A stretch of 64,000 bases of DNA from Corynebacterium crudilactis (GCF_001643015.1 NZ_CP015622.1:1005358-1069357); one strand, 5' to 3'; shown: positions 1 through 9,878, numbered from the stretch's first letter. Numbers and translations are program-made. Notes: generated from the sequence alone by a model not told the origin.

Positions 1-1
1 T

Positions 2-613
2 GTTCGCCTCGTCGGTGAAGCCGTTGAAGCATATCGCGCGCTTGCTGATGGAAAAGCAGTGGATGGCACAGTGAAGGGGCCAAAGGAAATCCGCGTGGAT
101 CTTCCCGTGGATGCGCATATTCCGGAAAAGTACATCAACGCCGAACGTTTGCGCCTAGAGATCTATCGCAAGCTTGCACAGTCTGAATCTGAAGTAGATT
201 TGCGCCTTGCAGTCGAAGAAATGGAAGACCGCTACGGTCCAATCCCTGAAGAAGTCTCACGCTTGCTGTCTGTGTCGCGCTTGCGCCATCTCATGCGGGA
301 AGCACACTTGACAGATATTGCCGTGCAAGGAACCCGCATCAAGGTCCACCCTGTGGATCTGGCGGATTCCCAGCAAGTTCGCCTCAAGCGCCTGTTCCCA
401 GGCGCCACCTACCGGGCTGCAGCTAAAGCTATCCAGCTGTCTTTCCCGAAGGCAGGCAAGAAGGTGACAGATCCTTTGCTTCGCGACGTCGACCTGCTCC
501 AGTGGGTCGCGGACTTTATTTCCAACATGTTTAATTTGGAAGAAATCGATGTCCGCGGACCACAACCTGGAAAGCCTAAGAAGAAATCAACGGTGATCTC
601 CGTCAGTACTTAA
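2..613 (+). CDS. mfd: Transcription-repair coupling factor Mfd, C-terminal part (5' truncated by window)
   Basis: The frame is open from base 2, so only the last 203 codons are present and the start lies outside the window. Mfd is a cytoplasmic DNA translocase that removes RNA polymerase stalled at lesions and recruits UvrA. The visible part carries the PEKYINAERLRLEIYRKLA stretch typical of the TRCF C-terminal (UvrA-interaction, D7) domain, followed by the DRYGPIPEEV motif. The helicase motors are not in view. The 3' end overlaps the end of the convergent ABC transporter gene by 27 bp. Identification is by family resemblance. Confidence 0.93.
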   Translation, partial: VRLVGEAVEAYRALADGKAVDGTVKGPKEIRVDLPVDAHIPEKYINAERLRLEIYRKLAQSESEVDLRLAVEEMEDRYGPIPEEVSRLLSVSRLRHLMREAHLTDIAVQGTRIKVHPVDLADSQQVRLKRLFPGATYRAAAKAIQLSFPKAGKKVTDPLLRDVDLLQWVADFISNMFNLEEIDVRGPQPGKPKKKSTVISVST

Positions 614-2554
614 ATCTGACTCAATGATGGAGGGGGCGTTGAATTGGGAGTTGTATAACGTCCAATACGCCCCCTTCTTCGCCATCAATTCACGATGATT
701 TCCCTGCTCCACGATCTCTCCGTCTTTCATCATCAAAATGAGATTGGCATCGCGGATAGTGGACAGTCGGTGTGCGATAACAAAAGCAGTGCGGTCTTGG
801 CGCAATTTCGACATGGCGCGCTGAATCAATAATTCTGTACGCGTATCTACTGACGAGGTTGCCTCATCCAAGATCAACAACCGCGGGTTTGCCAAGAATG
901 CGCGAGCAATGGTGACCAACTGACGTTCTCCTACAGACAGGTTCACTGCTTCATCATCTAATACAGTGTCGTAGCCATCGGGGAGTGAACGCACAAAACG
1001 ATCCACATAAGCAGCCTTGGACGCATTAAGCATCTCGTTCTCGGTTGCTTCCGGCCGGCCATAAAGGATATTTTCCCTAATCGTTCCAGCAAACAACCAC
1101 GTATCTTGGAGCACCATACCGGTGCGTGAACGCAGATCCTCGCGGGTCATATCCTGAATATCAACGGCCGTATCTGCGGTGCGGCCCAAAGTAATGGAAC
1201 CACTGTTGAGGTCATAGAAACGCATGATCAGGTTCACCAGCGTGGTTTTACCAGCACCAGTAGGGCCCACGATGGCAATCGTACTGCCGGAGCGAACTTC
1301 GAGATCTAGATTATTGATCAACGGGCGCTCTTCTGTGTAGCCGAAGGTGACGTTCTTAAATTCCAAACGATTGGCATCATCTGCAACAGTTTCAGGCTGC
1401 GCAGGATCACTGTCCTGTTCCTTTTCGTCGAGAAGCTCAAACACGCGCTCGGCGCTGGCCACGCCGGACTGCAGCAGATTGGCCATGGAACCTAATTGCG
1501 ACAGCGGTTGGGTAAATTGGCGGGAATATTGGATGAAGGATTGCACGCCACCGATAGACAAAGAACCAGAAGCAACTTGCAAACCACCCACCACAGCGAT
1601 GGCCACATAGCTTAAATTACCCACGAACATCATGGTGGGCATGATGATACCGGAAATAAATTGAGCTCCGAAGCTGGCTTTATAAACAGCCTGGTTTTCT
1701 TCTTCAAAAGCTTTTTGCGCTTCCTTTTGGTGCCCAAAAACCTTTACCACCGCATGGCCGGAATAGGTTTCCTCCACGCGTGCATTCAAGATTCCTGTTT
1801 GTTTCCATTGCTCCGCAAACAGCTTTTGCGAGCGGCTCGCTACTAAAACAGTGACTAGGACAGTAACCGGAATAGATACCAGCGCAACCAAAGCAAGCAA
1901 CGGGGAGATGATAAACATCATCACCAACACGCCCACGACTGTGAGTAGGGAAGTGATTGCCTGCGACAACGTCTGTTGCAAGGACTGCCCAATATTATCT
2001 ACGTCATTGGTAACACGGCTGAGCAAATCACCACGTTTGATGGAGTCAAAATAGCTCAATGGCAAACGGTGAATCTTTTCCTCCACCTCCATGCGCAGGC
2101 GGTGCATTGCTCCTTGCACAATGCGGTTTAAGATACGAGCCTGGAATAATGCCAGCACGCTACCGAAAAGATAAGCGGCTATCACGAATCCCAAAATCAT
2201 GGCTAATTTATCAAAATCAATGCCTGACCCTGGAACAATATGCATATCTTCCAGCATGGATGCCTGATTATGCTCACCGGCAGCTTCCAACTGTGCAATT
2301 ACTTGCTCTTTGGAACTACCGAGGGGCAAGCGCTTGGACAGGAAGCCTTCAAAGACTACGTTGGTGGCTTTACCTAATAGCCATGGACCCAACACCGTGA
2401 GACCAACGCTAAGAATTGCCAGAATAAGCACAAAGATCAACGTGTTTCGGTCTTGGCTGAGCAATCCAAAAAGCCTTTTTGCGGAAGGCTTAAAATTCTG
2501 TGCCTTTTGATTCGGTGCAGTTTCACTGCTTCTGGAACGTCCATGGTGACTCAT
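587..2554 (-). CDS. ABC exporter half-transporter, consensus-site subunit
   Basis: A 655-aa type IV ABC exporter half: an N-terminal membrane domain (about residues 35-370) fused to a nucleotide-binding domain. Walker A (GPTGAGKTT) is at 430-438, Walker B with the catalytic Glu (LLILDE) at 559-564, and the switch His at 596. Its signature loop is altered to LSVGE (539-543). Residues about 70-115 form an extra loop between the first two membrane helices. Its ATG overlaps the stop of the upstream ABC gene by 4 bp, so the two are translationally coupled and probably form a heterodimer. Multidrug or lipid export is the family expectation; the substrate cannot be read from sequence. Confidence 0.92.
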   Translation of the reverse strand: MSHHGRSRSSETAPNQKAQNFKPSAKRLFGLLSQDRNTLIFVLILAILSVGLTVLGPWLLGKATNVVFEGFLSKRLPLGSSKEQVIAQLEAAGEHNQASMLEDMHIVPGSGIDFDKLAMILGFVIAAYLFGSVLALFQARILNRIVQGAMHRLRMEVEEKIHRLPLSYFDSIKRGDLLSRVTNDVDNIGQSLQQTLSQAITSLLTVVGVLVMMFIISPLLALVALVSIPVTVLVTVLVASRSQKLFAEQWKQTGILNARVEETYSGHAVVKVFGHQKEAQKAFEEENQAVYKASFGAQFISGIIMPTMMFVGNLSYVAIAVVGGLQVASGSLSIGGVQSFIQYSRQFTQPLSQLGSMANLLQSGVASAERVFELLDEKEQDSDPAQPETVADDANRLEFKNVTFGYTEERPLINNLDLEVRSGSTIAIVGPTGAGKTTLVNLIMRFYDLNSGSITLGRTADTAVDIQDMTREDLRSRTGMVLQDTWLFAGTIRENILYGRPEATENEMLNASKAAYVDRFVRSLPDGYDTVLDDEAVNLSVGERQLVTIARAFLANPRLLILDEATSSVDTRTELLIQRAMSKLRQDRTAFVIAHRLSTIRDANLILMMKDGEIVEQGNHRELMAKKGAYWTLYNSQFNAPSIIESDLSTDGDHR

Positions 2555-4284
2555 GATTGGGCCTGCGCAGTCTCTTGAGAATCCACAATTTCTTTATAGG
2601 TGGTGCACGTTTTTAATAAGTTCTCGTGATTGCCAATCCCTGCGATTTCTCCATTCTCAAGCACCACAATTTGATCAGCATCTCGGATGGTACTGACACG
2701 TTGCGCCACAATCAGCTTGGTGGCATTCGGCAAATGAGTACTCAAAGCTCTACGAAGTGCTGCGTCAGTGCTGACGTCCAATGCAGAGAAAGAATCATCA
2801 AAGATATAGATCTCAGGCTGCTTCAATAATGCTCGAGCGATTGCTAAGCGTTGTCGTTGTCCACCGGAGACATTGGTGCCACCCTGCGCGATCTCGGAAT
2901 CAAGCCCATCAGGTAACTCACGAACGAAATCTGTTGCCTGGGCAATAGCGAGAGCTTCCCAGAGCTGCGCGTCGGTTGCTTCTTCATTGCCGTAGCGCAG
3001 GTTGCTGGCGATCGTTCCAGAAAAGAGGAAAGACTTCTGCGGAACCAAACCAATTCGTGACCATAGCTCCAGTGGCTCAAAATCACGCACATTGGTGCCA
3101 TCGACAGTGATAACGCCTTCGGTGGCGTCGAAAAGCCGCGGTACCAGGCCGATCAGCGTTGACTTGCCCGCACCCGTGGAACCAATGATTGCTGTGGTGC
3201 TGCCAGGTTTCACCTGGAAGCTGACACTGTTGAGTACTGGTTCATCAGCGCCGGGGAAAGCGAAAGTAGCTTTGTTAAAGACAATCTCTCCGGTGCTTTT
3301 TGCTGGTGTAATTGGTTTCTCAGGTGCTTTGACAGACAGCGTGGCATGAAGCACTTCACCAACACGATCAGCTGATACAGCAGCGCGGGGCACCATGACA
3401 AACATGAAGGCCGCCATCATCACACCCATGAGAATCTGCATGATGTACTGCAAAAAGGCGAAAAGCGTGCCAATTTGCGTTTCGCCGGATTCCACTTGGA
3501 AAGCGCCAAACCAAATAACGGCAACTGCCGAAAGGTTCATCACCAGCATCACTGCGGGAAACATCAATGCCATGAGATTACCGGTGCGAAGACCAATCTC
3601 CGCGACGTTCTTACTCGCGGTAGTAAAACGCTCATGCTCTTCATCCTCACGGACAAAAGCACGGATCACACGGATACCAGTGAGCTGCTCTCGCATGATC
3701 TGATTAATACGGTCGATGCGCTTTTGCATAAGTTGGAACATGGGCACCATGCGCACAATAATCAGCGACACAATGATGATGAGCGCTGGAATACTGACCA
3801 CCATGAGCCACGACAAACCCAGATCTTGGCGAACAGCCATGATAATGCCGCCGATAGCCAGCATCGGTGCAGAAATCATCAAGGTGGATGTCATCTGAAC
3901 CAACATCTGGATTTGCTGGACATCGTTGGTATTGCGGGTGATCAGTGATGGAGCACCAAATTGACCCATCTCGCGTTCGGAGAAGTTCACCACTTTGTCA
4001 AAGATTGCCGCACGCAGATCGCGGCCCACACTCATGGCGAGCTTGGAACCGAAATAAACACCGGCAATGGCGCAGGCAACTTGAATTAAAGTAAGTGCCA
4101 GCATGATGCCACCAGTGCGCCAAATATATCCGATATCGCCTGTGACCACACCATTGTCAATGATGTCTGCGTTGAGCGTTGGCAACCACAGTGAGGTAAT
4201 TGATTGCGCTAATTGAAAAATAATGACCGCTAAAATTAACGGCCATGCGGGTTTAAGAAACCTCACTAATAAAGACCACAGCAT
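2551..4284 (-). CDS. ABC exporter half-transporter, degenerate-site subunit
   Basis: A 577-aa half-transporter: membrane domain about residues 10-310, ATPase domain about 335-577. Walker A (GSTGAGKST) is at 368-376 and the canonical signature VSGGQ at 472-476. Walker B ends in IFDD, with Asp497 where the catalytic Glu should be, and the switch position is Gln528 (VAQRVS) instead of His. This is the usual pattern of the non-catalytic partner in heterodimeric exporters such as TM287/288 or BmrCD. It is first in a two-gene operon with the 655-aa subunit (4-bp overlap). Confidence 0.92.
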   Translation of the reverse strand: MLWSLLVRFLKPAWPLILAVIIFQLAQSITSLWLPTLNADIIDNGVVTGDIGYIWRTGGIMLALTLIQVACAIAGVYFGSKLAMSVGRDLRAAIFDKVVNFSEREMGQFGAPSLITRNTNDVQQIQMLVQMTSTLMISAPMLAIGGIIMAVRQDLGLSWLMVVSIPALIIIVSLIIVRMVPMFQLMQKRIDRINQIMREQLTGIRVIRAFVREDEEHERFTTASKNVAEIGLRTGNLMALMFPAVMLVMNLSAVAVIWFGAFQVESGETQIGTLFAFLQYIMQILMGVMMAAFMFVMVPRAAVSADRVGEVLHATLSVKAPEKPITPAKSTGEIVFNKATFAFPGADEPVLNSVSFQVKPGSTTAIIGSTGAGKSTLIGLVPRLFDATEGVITVDGTNVRDFEPLELWSRIGLVPQKSFLFSGTIASNLRYGNEEATDAQLWEALAIAQATDFVRELPDGLDSEIAQGGTNVSGGQRQRLAIARALLKQPEIYIFDDSFSALDVSTDAALRRALSTHLPNATKLIVAQRVSTIRDADQIVVLENGEIAGIGNHENLLKTCTTYKEIVDSQETAQAQS

Positions 4285-4300
4285 GAATGAATTCCTTATG

Positions 4301-4348
4301 GGTGAGAGGCTGGATATTCACTGACATTCCAGTCAATGGTTTCTCACC
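4301..4348. promoter_or_regulatory. Nested inverted repeat upstream of the ABC exporter operon
   Basis: Outer arms GGTGAGA (4301-4307) and TCTCACC (4342-4348) enclose inner arms CTGGA (4310-4314) and TCCAG (4328-4332). It lies 17 bp upstream of the exporter start, downstream of the preceding gene on the same strand. It could be a 5'-leader hairpin, an operator, or a weak terminator of the lipid synthase gene; there is no clear U tract. Confidence 0.35.
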
Positions 4349-4364
4349 TAGGTTACGCGTTTAT

Positions 4365-6875
4365 TCAGCTGTGGATTGTGGCTCGAGTTGTTGTCTTTTT
4401 CAACCAGCTTGGTAGGGGAAATTCATTGAGATAACATGCAGCAACACCAAGCCCAATTCCAGGCAACGCTAGTTCATCTCGGTAACACAGATACCAACCG
4501 TGGTGTTCGGGGTGAAACTTATTTTTGGACGCTGCTAAGGAACGGAAACCATAAAACGGCTCCATTGCTCGGCCCAAGAGCTCTAGAATGGCGCTGATGG
4601 TGCCACCACCATCATCTTCCACACCTTTAGGCGTGCTTAACGGCGCACCCGATAGGGACATCCATTCCAGATCATGATCTCTGGCGAACACTACAGCCTC
4701 GGAAATCAAGAATTCAATGACAGATTTGAAGCCTTGTGGATCTCTGCGCATTACATCGAGTGTGTAACCAACAATGCGGCCGCTTTCATATACCGGCAAC
4801 CAACTGGTCACACCGTGGAGATAGCCTTCGTCATCGATTGCGAGAAGAAGATAAGTATCTGGATCGGATAGCTCATTGACAGTTCCAAGCGTAAAACCCA
4901 TTTCCGGCAAAGCCTTCTCAGACACCCATTCTTCAGAAAGAGCAATGATCTTGTGCTGCATTTCTACACCGAGTTCATCCCATGATGACCACGTAGATGT
5001 CACTCCAGCTTTGGCAGCACGGTTGCGAGCGGTACGCACATTTTGAAAGTTTTTTCCTTTAAAGTCCGCATTGGCAGAACTTAAAACAGCTTCCTCAGCA
5101 ACCCTAAGTCTATGATGCCCTGCTGTTACTCGATTTTCTGCGAATTTTTCACCCACCGAATACCATGCGACTACCCAGCCTTGGCTGTAGGCGAAGTCTT
5201 CAAAAAGAGAAGCGAGCTCATCCTGAGAGCCCGAAACCCTACCTGCCATAACAGGTTCACCAAGGGTAATCGCTACTCCTTGTTTCACTCTATAAGCAAC
5301 ATAACCTGAGTCTTCTGGCGCCCACCAATAGGTATTTCCACTCCAGATAGTCATCCAGGAGAGATGATCTCCACTGCCGGAACGTAGTACAGATGCCGCT
5401 TTTATCTGATCTTGCTGTGCTTTCAGATTAGGCACACCCATGAGTAAGTGATAGAGCACTGCAGCTGTGACTAGCCAAAATAGAGTCCCGGTCCATTCAA
5501 ACACTGCCCATCCTGCAGGGCTTTTAGGAAAGAGCTGGTGGTTGAGCACCGTGTCGATAGTGGGTGGTAAATAACGAAATGGCAGTTCTTTGAATGCAAG
5601 ACTGAACGTGGGGTGTGGATGGAACGCATGGGGGAGAAATAGCGTGGCAAGAAGCCAGAACACGGCGGTAAGAACCCAAGTGGAAATAAGAACAAACACT
5701 GACTTGGAAATCCTTGTGGTGTCAATTTTTACTTTGAATGCCGGGCGTGAAATAAGCAAGATAAAAAGCGCAAACAGCCATGGAATAATCACACTGAAAA
5801 CATTGACTGACCACAATAGATCCGTTGTATCTGCTGAGAGCTTAGTAAGTTGGAAAACCAACACTGCAATTGACAGGATTTGAGCAAGTACTGCCAAAAT
5901 CCAGGCTGCTCGACGTCCCTTACTTAAACCCAACGCAAGAATTACAGTAAGAATTAGAGGAATGAGGTTCGCTACCGAAGGGCCAAAGCCATGTTGCTGA
6001 AGCTGAATGAGTGCATTTTGGCACGCATCAGAATTCGCATCAGCATGACAGAGGTGATGCATATTCTCTTCAGTTACTAGAGGCTGCCAAATTAATTCCG
6101 TTGACATGGAAAAAGGCCCATGCGTTAGTGGATTTAATGCTGCCAAAACAGGTCCAGCTGCCACAATAGTAATCAAAATAGCTGTCAGGATGCGCGCTTC
6201 GCGCACTGTAAAGGATCCCGGCAACCAGGTTGCGGAAGTTAAGCGATGCCGGCGTATTTCTCCTGCAATGCTGCCGATGATGGTGGCGGTGAGCATCGTG
6301 ACGTCGGCAAGCGTGCCAGTGTAAAGCAATAAGGTCAGCCCAACGCTAAAGAGCACTAGCCGTGTGCGCCGGCGCCATAAAAGTGGCATAGAGCCAGAAG
6401 CGAAAGCTGCAACGCCAAATACCCAGAAATCTGGGGTGAGCAAAACATCTGATAGGAGATCATTACCCCAGCGATTGAGATCGGCCTCTTCAATGAGATG
6501 CGCGATACCGATCCCCAGTGGTATTGAGCTTAAATGCACCACAATTACAGCGCAGAAAAAGCGAAGGCTGCCAAGGACTCTTTCAGAAGGAACTGCCAGC
6601 ACCAATATCCATAAAGTAGACATTAACGCCGATGTTGTAGTGGCTGAGCTTAAACTTGCAGTGAAAAACCGAGGATCATTCAGAGCCCAAGGCAGAGTGA
6701 GACCCAGGTGCTCCACCATCGAATGATTGGTGGGATCTTCTGCACCAAAAACTACCCGTAATCCCCACATCAAGGCGATTAAGAGGAGGCTAATGGGCGC
6801 AAAGCGGAGAGACTTGCCCAGCCAATTAATAACAAACAGAAGGTATGCCTGTGCGGCCGTTGTTGAATTTTTCAT
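4365..6875 (-). CDS. Aminoacyl-lipid synthase, MprF/DUF2156 family
   Basis: A large membrane protein (836 aa from ATG 6875; an alternative ATG at 6914 gives 849 aa). The N-terminal half (to about residue 520) holds many hydrophobic helices. The C-terminal third is a DUF2156 domain like the catalytic part of MprF/LysX-type tRNA-dependent aminoacyl-phosphatidylglycerol synthases, with the typical GHHRLRVAEEAVL, QNVRTARNRA and MSLSGAPLS stretches. Such enzymes move an amino acid from aminoacyl-tRNA to phosphatidylglycerol or diacylglycerol. The favoured ATG lies one base past the stop of the upstream esterase, which suggests translational coupling. The amino acid and lipid used are not evident; alanylation of lipids has been reported in C. 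glutamicum. Confidence 0.82.
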   Translation of the reverse strand: MKNSTTAAQAYLLFVINWLGKSLRFAPISLLLIALMWGLRVVFGAEDPTNHSMVEHLGLTLPWALNDPRFFTASLSSATTTSALMSTLWILVLAVPSERVLGSLRFFCAVIVVHLSSIPLGIGIAHLIEEADLNRWGNDLLSDVLLTPDFWVFGVAAFASGSMPLLWRRRTRLVLFSVGLTLLLYTGTLADVTMLTATIIGSIAGEIRRHRLTSATWLPGSFTVREARILTAILITIVAAGPVLAALNPLTHGPFSMSTELIWQPLVTEENMHHLCHADANSDACQNALIQLQQHGFGPSVANLIPLILTVILALGLSKGRRAAWILAVLAQILSIAVLVFQLTKLSADTTDLLWSVNVFSVIIPWLFALFILLISRPAFKVKIDTTRISKSVFVLISTWVLTAVFWLLATLFLPHAFHPHPTFSLAFKELPFRYLPPTIDTVLNHQLFPKSPAGWAVFEWTGTLFWLVTAAVLYHLLMGVPNLKAQQDQIKAASVLRSGSGDHLSWMTIWSGNTYWWAPEDSGYVAYRVKQGVAITLGEPVMAGRVSGSQDELASLFEDFAYSQGWVVAWYSVGEKFAENRVTAGHHRLRVAEEAVLSSANADFKGKNFQNVRTARNRAAKAGVTSTWSSWDELGVEMQHKIIALSEEWVSEKALPEMGFTLGTVNELSDPDTYLLLAIDDEGYLHGVTSWLPVYESGRIVGYTLDVMRRDPQGFKSVIEFLISEAVVFARDHDLEWMSLSGAPLSTPKGVEDDGGGTISAILELLGRAMEPFYGFRSLAASKNKFHPEHHGWYLCYRDELALPGIGLGVAACYLNEFPLPSWLKKTTTRATIHS

Positions 6876-6876
6876 T

Positions 6877-8157
6877 TCACACCGGCAGTCCGCCACGCTG
6901 TGCAACCCAATCAAAAGTGTTAGCTAATGCAACTCTCCACACCTGGAAAGAGTGCCCTCCAGTGACCGTATCAAAGGTGGTGGACATGCCTGCCTGGTTA
7001 CTTAAATCATTGAGATGAGTCAGCGCACGCACTGCATTCTTGTCAGAACCTCCGGCGATAAATTTTCCAGCAATCCCGCTAAAAGTAGTTGCCTTAGAAT
7101 CAATAGCCTGGTTGAGGAGATCTTCTGGATTGACGGCTTTAAATGCTTCTTCATCGCCGCCGAAAAGCTGATTAACGGTGTCTTGGTGCTTACCTAAGGT
7201 GGGCTCTTCTTGACCGGAGAAATTGAGAAATGATCCATAAGATTCTGGATGGTTAGTCATAATCTGCAAAGCACATGTTCCGCCGTAGCTTAAACCACCA
7301 ATTGTCCAGGCACGTTGATCAGGATTTACTCGAAATTTCTCTTTGATCAACATTGGGACATCTTGAGAGAGATAACTCATAACAAGCTGAGCATCCGAAT
7401 CCACACAGGCTGGGTTTCCGCTAAAAGAGCCAGTTCCATCAACGCTGATAACAATTGGACTGATTCCGTCATGGGTAGCTTGAAAATCATCTGCAATCTG
7501 TCCAGCATTTCCACTGCTAAACCATTGGTCGGGTTGCCCTGGATTTCCGGGAAGCAAAACTAACACGGGAAGTTGCGAGTTGGGGTTATTCCAATAAGCA
7601 GGTGGAATATATGCGTAGGCATCGCGGGCATTAAAATCTGATACTGAATTATCAGTTGTCCCAGCCATGGGAACCTGTACGAGAGCTCTAACTTCACGAT
7701 TATCTAATGTCGGTGCAGTTTTCTGTGCTTGAAAATCTGCGTAAGTCATGGGCACTGTGGTCGGGGCTGCATTGAAAGAACCCACAGTGGGGTAAGGCTG
7801 GTAAATCATATTGACCACTAGCGCAGTGTTGAGCAAGGCAATGACAGTGAGTACCAGCATCACAACTTTTGTTCGACCCTGGCGGAAAAAGATGCTCAAA
7901 AGGGAAAATACTGCGATGCCACCAGCAGCATAAATTGTCCACGGGTTAGCATCAGGAAACGGCTTCCAGAGCTTTTCAATAAAGAGCCACACACCACCAG
8001 TGAACACGATGGATAGCAGCAAGGACCACAGCGTGCGCTTGCGGGAGTGAGCAGAAAACACTCCAAGCAAAGCCACGATGAGAGTGAGAGCTGCTATACA
8101 AATAATCACGGCCAGAGCAGTGCTATCTATAAGCGATATCGTTCGCCATTCATTCAC
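6877..8157 (-). CDS. Membrane-anchored esterase (alpha/beta hydrolase)
   Basis: 426 aa. About four hydrophobic helices (residues 10-33, 41-60, 75-91, 99-118) precede an extracytoplasmic alpha/beta hydrolase domain of the esterase D/mycolyltransferase-like type. The nucleophile is probably Ser290 in GGLSYGG; the likely catalytic His is 402 in TGGHSFQVW near the C terminus. The oxyanion region LLPGNPGQPDQW begins at about 201. It is directly upstream of, and coupled to, the aminoacyl-lipid synthase gene. I infer a role in hydrolysing or remodelling aminoacylated lipids; a role in mycolate or other acyl-ester metabolism is the alternative. Confidence 0.8.
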   Translation of the reverse strand: MNEWRTISLIDSTALAVIICIAALTLIVALLGVFSAHSRKRTLWSLLLSIVFTGGVWLFIEKLWKPFPDANPWTIYAAGGIAVFSLLSIFFRQGRTKVVMLVLTVIALLNTALVVNMIYQPYPTVGSFNAAPTTVPMTYADFQAQKTAPTLDNREVRALVQVPMAGTTDNSVSDFNARDAYAYIPPAYWNNPNSQLPVLVLLPGNPGQPDQWFSSGNAGQIADDFQATHDGISPIVISVDGTGSFSGNPACVDSDAQLVMSYLSQDVPMLIKEKFRVNPDQRAWTIGGLSYGGTCALQIMTNHPESYGSFLNFSGQEEPTLGKHQDTVNQLFGGDEEAFKAVNPEDLLNQAIDSKATTFSGIAGKFIAGGSDKNAVRALTHLNDLSNQAGMSTTFDTVTGGHSFQVWRVALANTFDWVAQRGGLPV

Positions 8158-8268
8158 ACAGTTATTATTCTCTTCTAATTTCCAAGAAAGAGAGGGAAAA
8201 CTGACGAGGTAACAGTTAATTAGTTGTAAGAACTACGTGGAATTGCTGTAAAAACAGCAGGCACATTT

Positions 8269-9774
8269 TTAGAGCGACAGCGTGCCGTTGGCCAAACCAA
8301 TAGCTCCTGCGCTGGCTGCAATAACGAGAACAACCACTACGCCTACCTCAAAGCGGTTAAAAACTTGTTCGCGGCGATAAAGGCGGGTCCAGACATAAGG
8401 GATCAAACCAGTCAGCATAGCCATCGCACCAAAGAGCACATACTGCGGTTCAGCGGCATAAAACAGCCATACTGAATAAACTAGAGCCACGATACCCACA
8501 ATTAAGTGTTTGCGGTTTTCCTGACTAGAAATCTCTGGGCCGGAATCATTAAAACGAGTACCAGCATGTGGATGCGTAATGCCTTTTCCGCGAGTAGCAA
8601 GCAGAACTAGATAGATCGCAGAGAACAGATAAGGCACAAGATAAAGATTTGTGGCCAACTGAACCATAGAGACATAGGTGGTCTCGTTGAAGAAGAACAC
8701 AATGACAACGATCTGGATAACGATGGTCGAAATCAGTTGAGCCATCCATGCTGCACCACGGCGATTAATAGCACCGATTTTCTTTGGAATTAGCCCATCC
8801 ATTGCCATCAATGCAAGCGGTTCCGCACACAGCATCTGCCAGGACACATATGCACCCAGCACAGAAAGGCAGAGGCCGAGAGAAATCAACGCTGCACCCC
8901 AAGGGCCAACCACAGCTTCTAGGACAGAGGCCATGGAATTATCTGGCAGTGCTGCCAATTCAGCTTGAGTAAGAACACCGAAGCTCAACGAAGAAATAGA
9001 CACCAATAACAGCAAGACCGCAACAAAACCAATGATGGTTGAGCGACTGACATCGCTGCGGGAGCGTGCTTGTCGGGAATAGACCGATGCACCTTCAATA
9101 CCAATAAAGACCCACACGGTATACACCATGATGCCCTTGACCTGATCAAAAATACTGCCCACATCGCCGTCACGTGCCCAAAAATCAAGCGTGAACTTTT
9201 CCCAGCTAAAGCCTAAGAAAGCCACCAAAATGATAAAGCACAGCAGTGGAAGGATCTTGGCCACTGTTGTAACAGTGGTTAAGAATGCTGCCTGGCTAAT
9301 TCCCCTAGACACCACTCCGAAAACCAACCATGTCAAAGCACTCACTGCGAGCGCTGAGATAAAAGGGTGATCCGAGGAAAACAGCGGCACATAATGGCCG
9401 ACCGTAGAGAAAAACAATGTGGCATAGCCGACCTGCGCGATGACAGAACCAAGCCAATATCCCCACGCAGAGGAAAAACCTACGTAATCACCTAAGCCCA
9501 CACGCGCATATGCGTACACGCCGGAATCTAAATGAGGTTTCCTTCGCGCAAGGACGTGGAACACGAAGGCAACGGAAAGCATACCCACGCCTGCGATTAG
9601 CCAGCCGATCAGCATCGCGCCGGGTCCGGCAACTGATCCAATATTTTGGGGGATGGAGAAAATTCCAGCGCCGACAGTTGATCCAATGATCAGCGCGATA
9701 AGGGTTCTGATAGATACAGTGCGGCTTGTGGCCGCTGCTTCGCTAGAACTAACAGCATTTTGTTGATTATGCAC
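8269..9774 (-). CDS. lysI: L-lysine permease LysI
   Basis: 501 aa, the same length as C. glutamicum LysI and nearly identical to it as I recall that sequence, except for the first 10-12 residues. It is an APC-superfamily basic amino acid transporter with about 12-13 membrane helices. The first helix carries the unwound substrate motif GSTVGAGIFSIP. In C. glutamicum LysI mediates lysine uptake/exchange. It is divergent from the small MT0933-like gene, with about 100 bp between them. A short hairpin (GCTGT/ACAGC) just past the stop, near 8249, may help end transcription. Confidence 0.95.
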   Translation of the reverse strand: MHNQQNAVSSSEAAATSRTVSIRTLIALIIGSTVGAGIFSIPQNIGSVAGPGAMLIGWLIAGVGMLSVAFVFHVLARRKPHLDSGVYAYARVGLGDYVGFSSAWGYWLGSVIAQVGYATLFFSTVGHYVPLFSSDHPFISALAVSALTWLVFGVVSRGISQAAFLTTVTTVAKILPLLCFIILVAFLGFSWEKFTLDFWARDGDVGSIFDQVKGIMVYTVWVFIGIEGASVYSRQARSRSDVSRSTIIGFVAVLLLLVSISSLSFGVLTQAELAALPDNSMASVLEAVVGPWGAALISLGLCLSVLGAYVSWQMLCAEPLALMAMDGLIPKKIGAINRRGAAWMAQLISTIVIQIVVIVFFFNETTYVSMVQLATNLYLVPYLFSAIYLVLLATRGKGITHPHAGTRFNDSGPEISSQENRKHLIVGIVALVYSVWLFYAAEPQYVLFGAMAMLTGLIPYVWTRLYRREQVFNRFEVGVVVVLVIAASAGAIGLANGTLSL

Positions 9775-9878
9775 TCATTTAAGGTAGTTGACCTTTAACG
9801 TTTGCGCGAAACTTCGAGTACCCTCGGCCTTGCAAAATAGTGGCAGGTGAACTGCTAAAGAAAGGTAGGAGACCTCTC

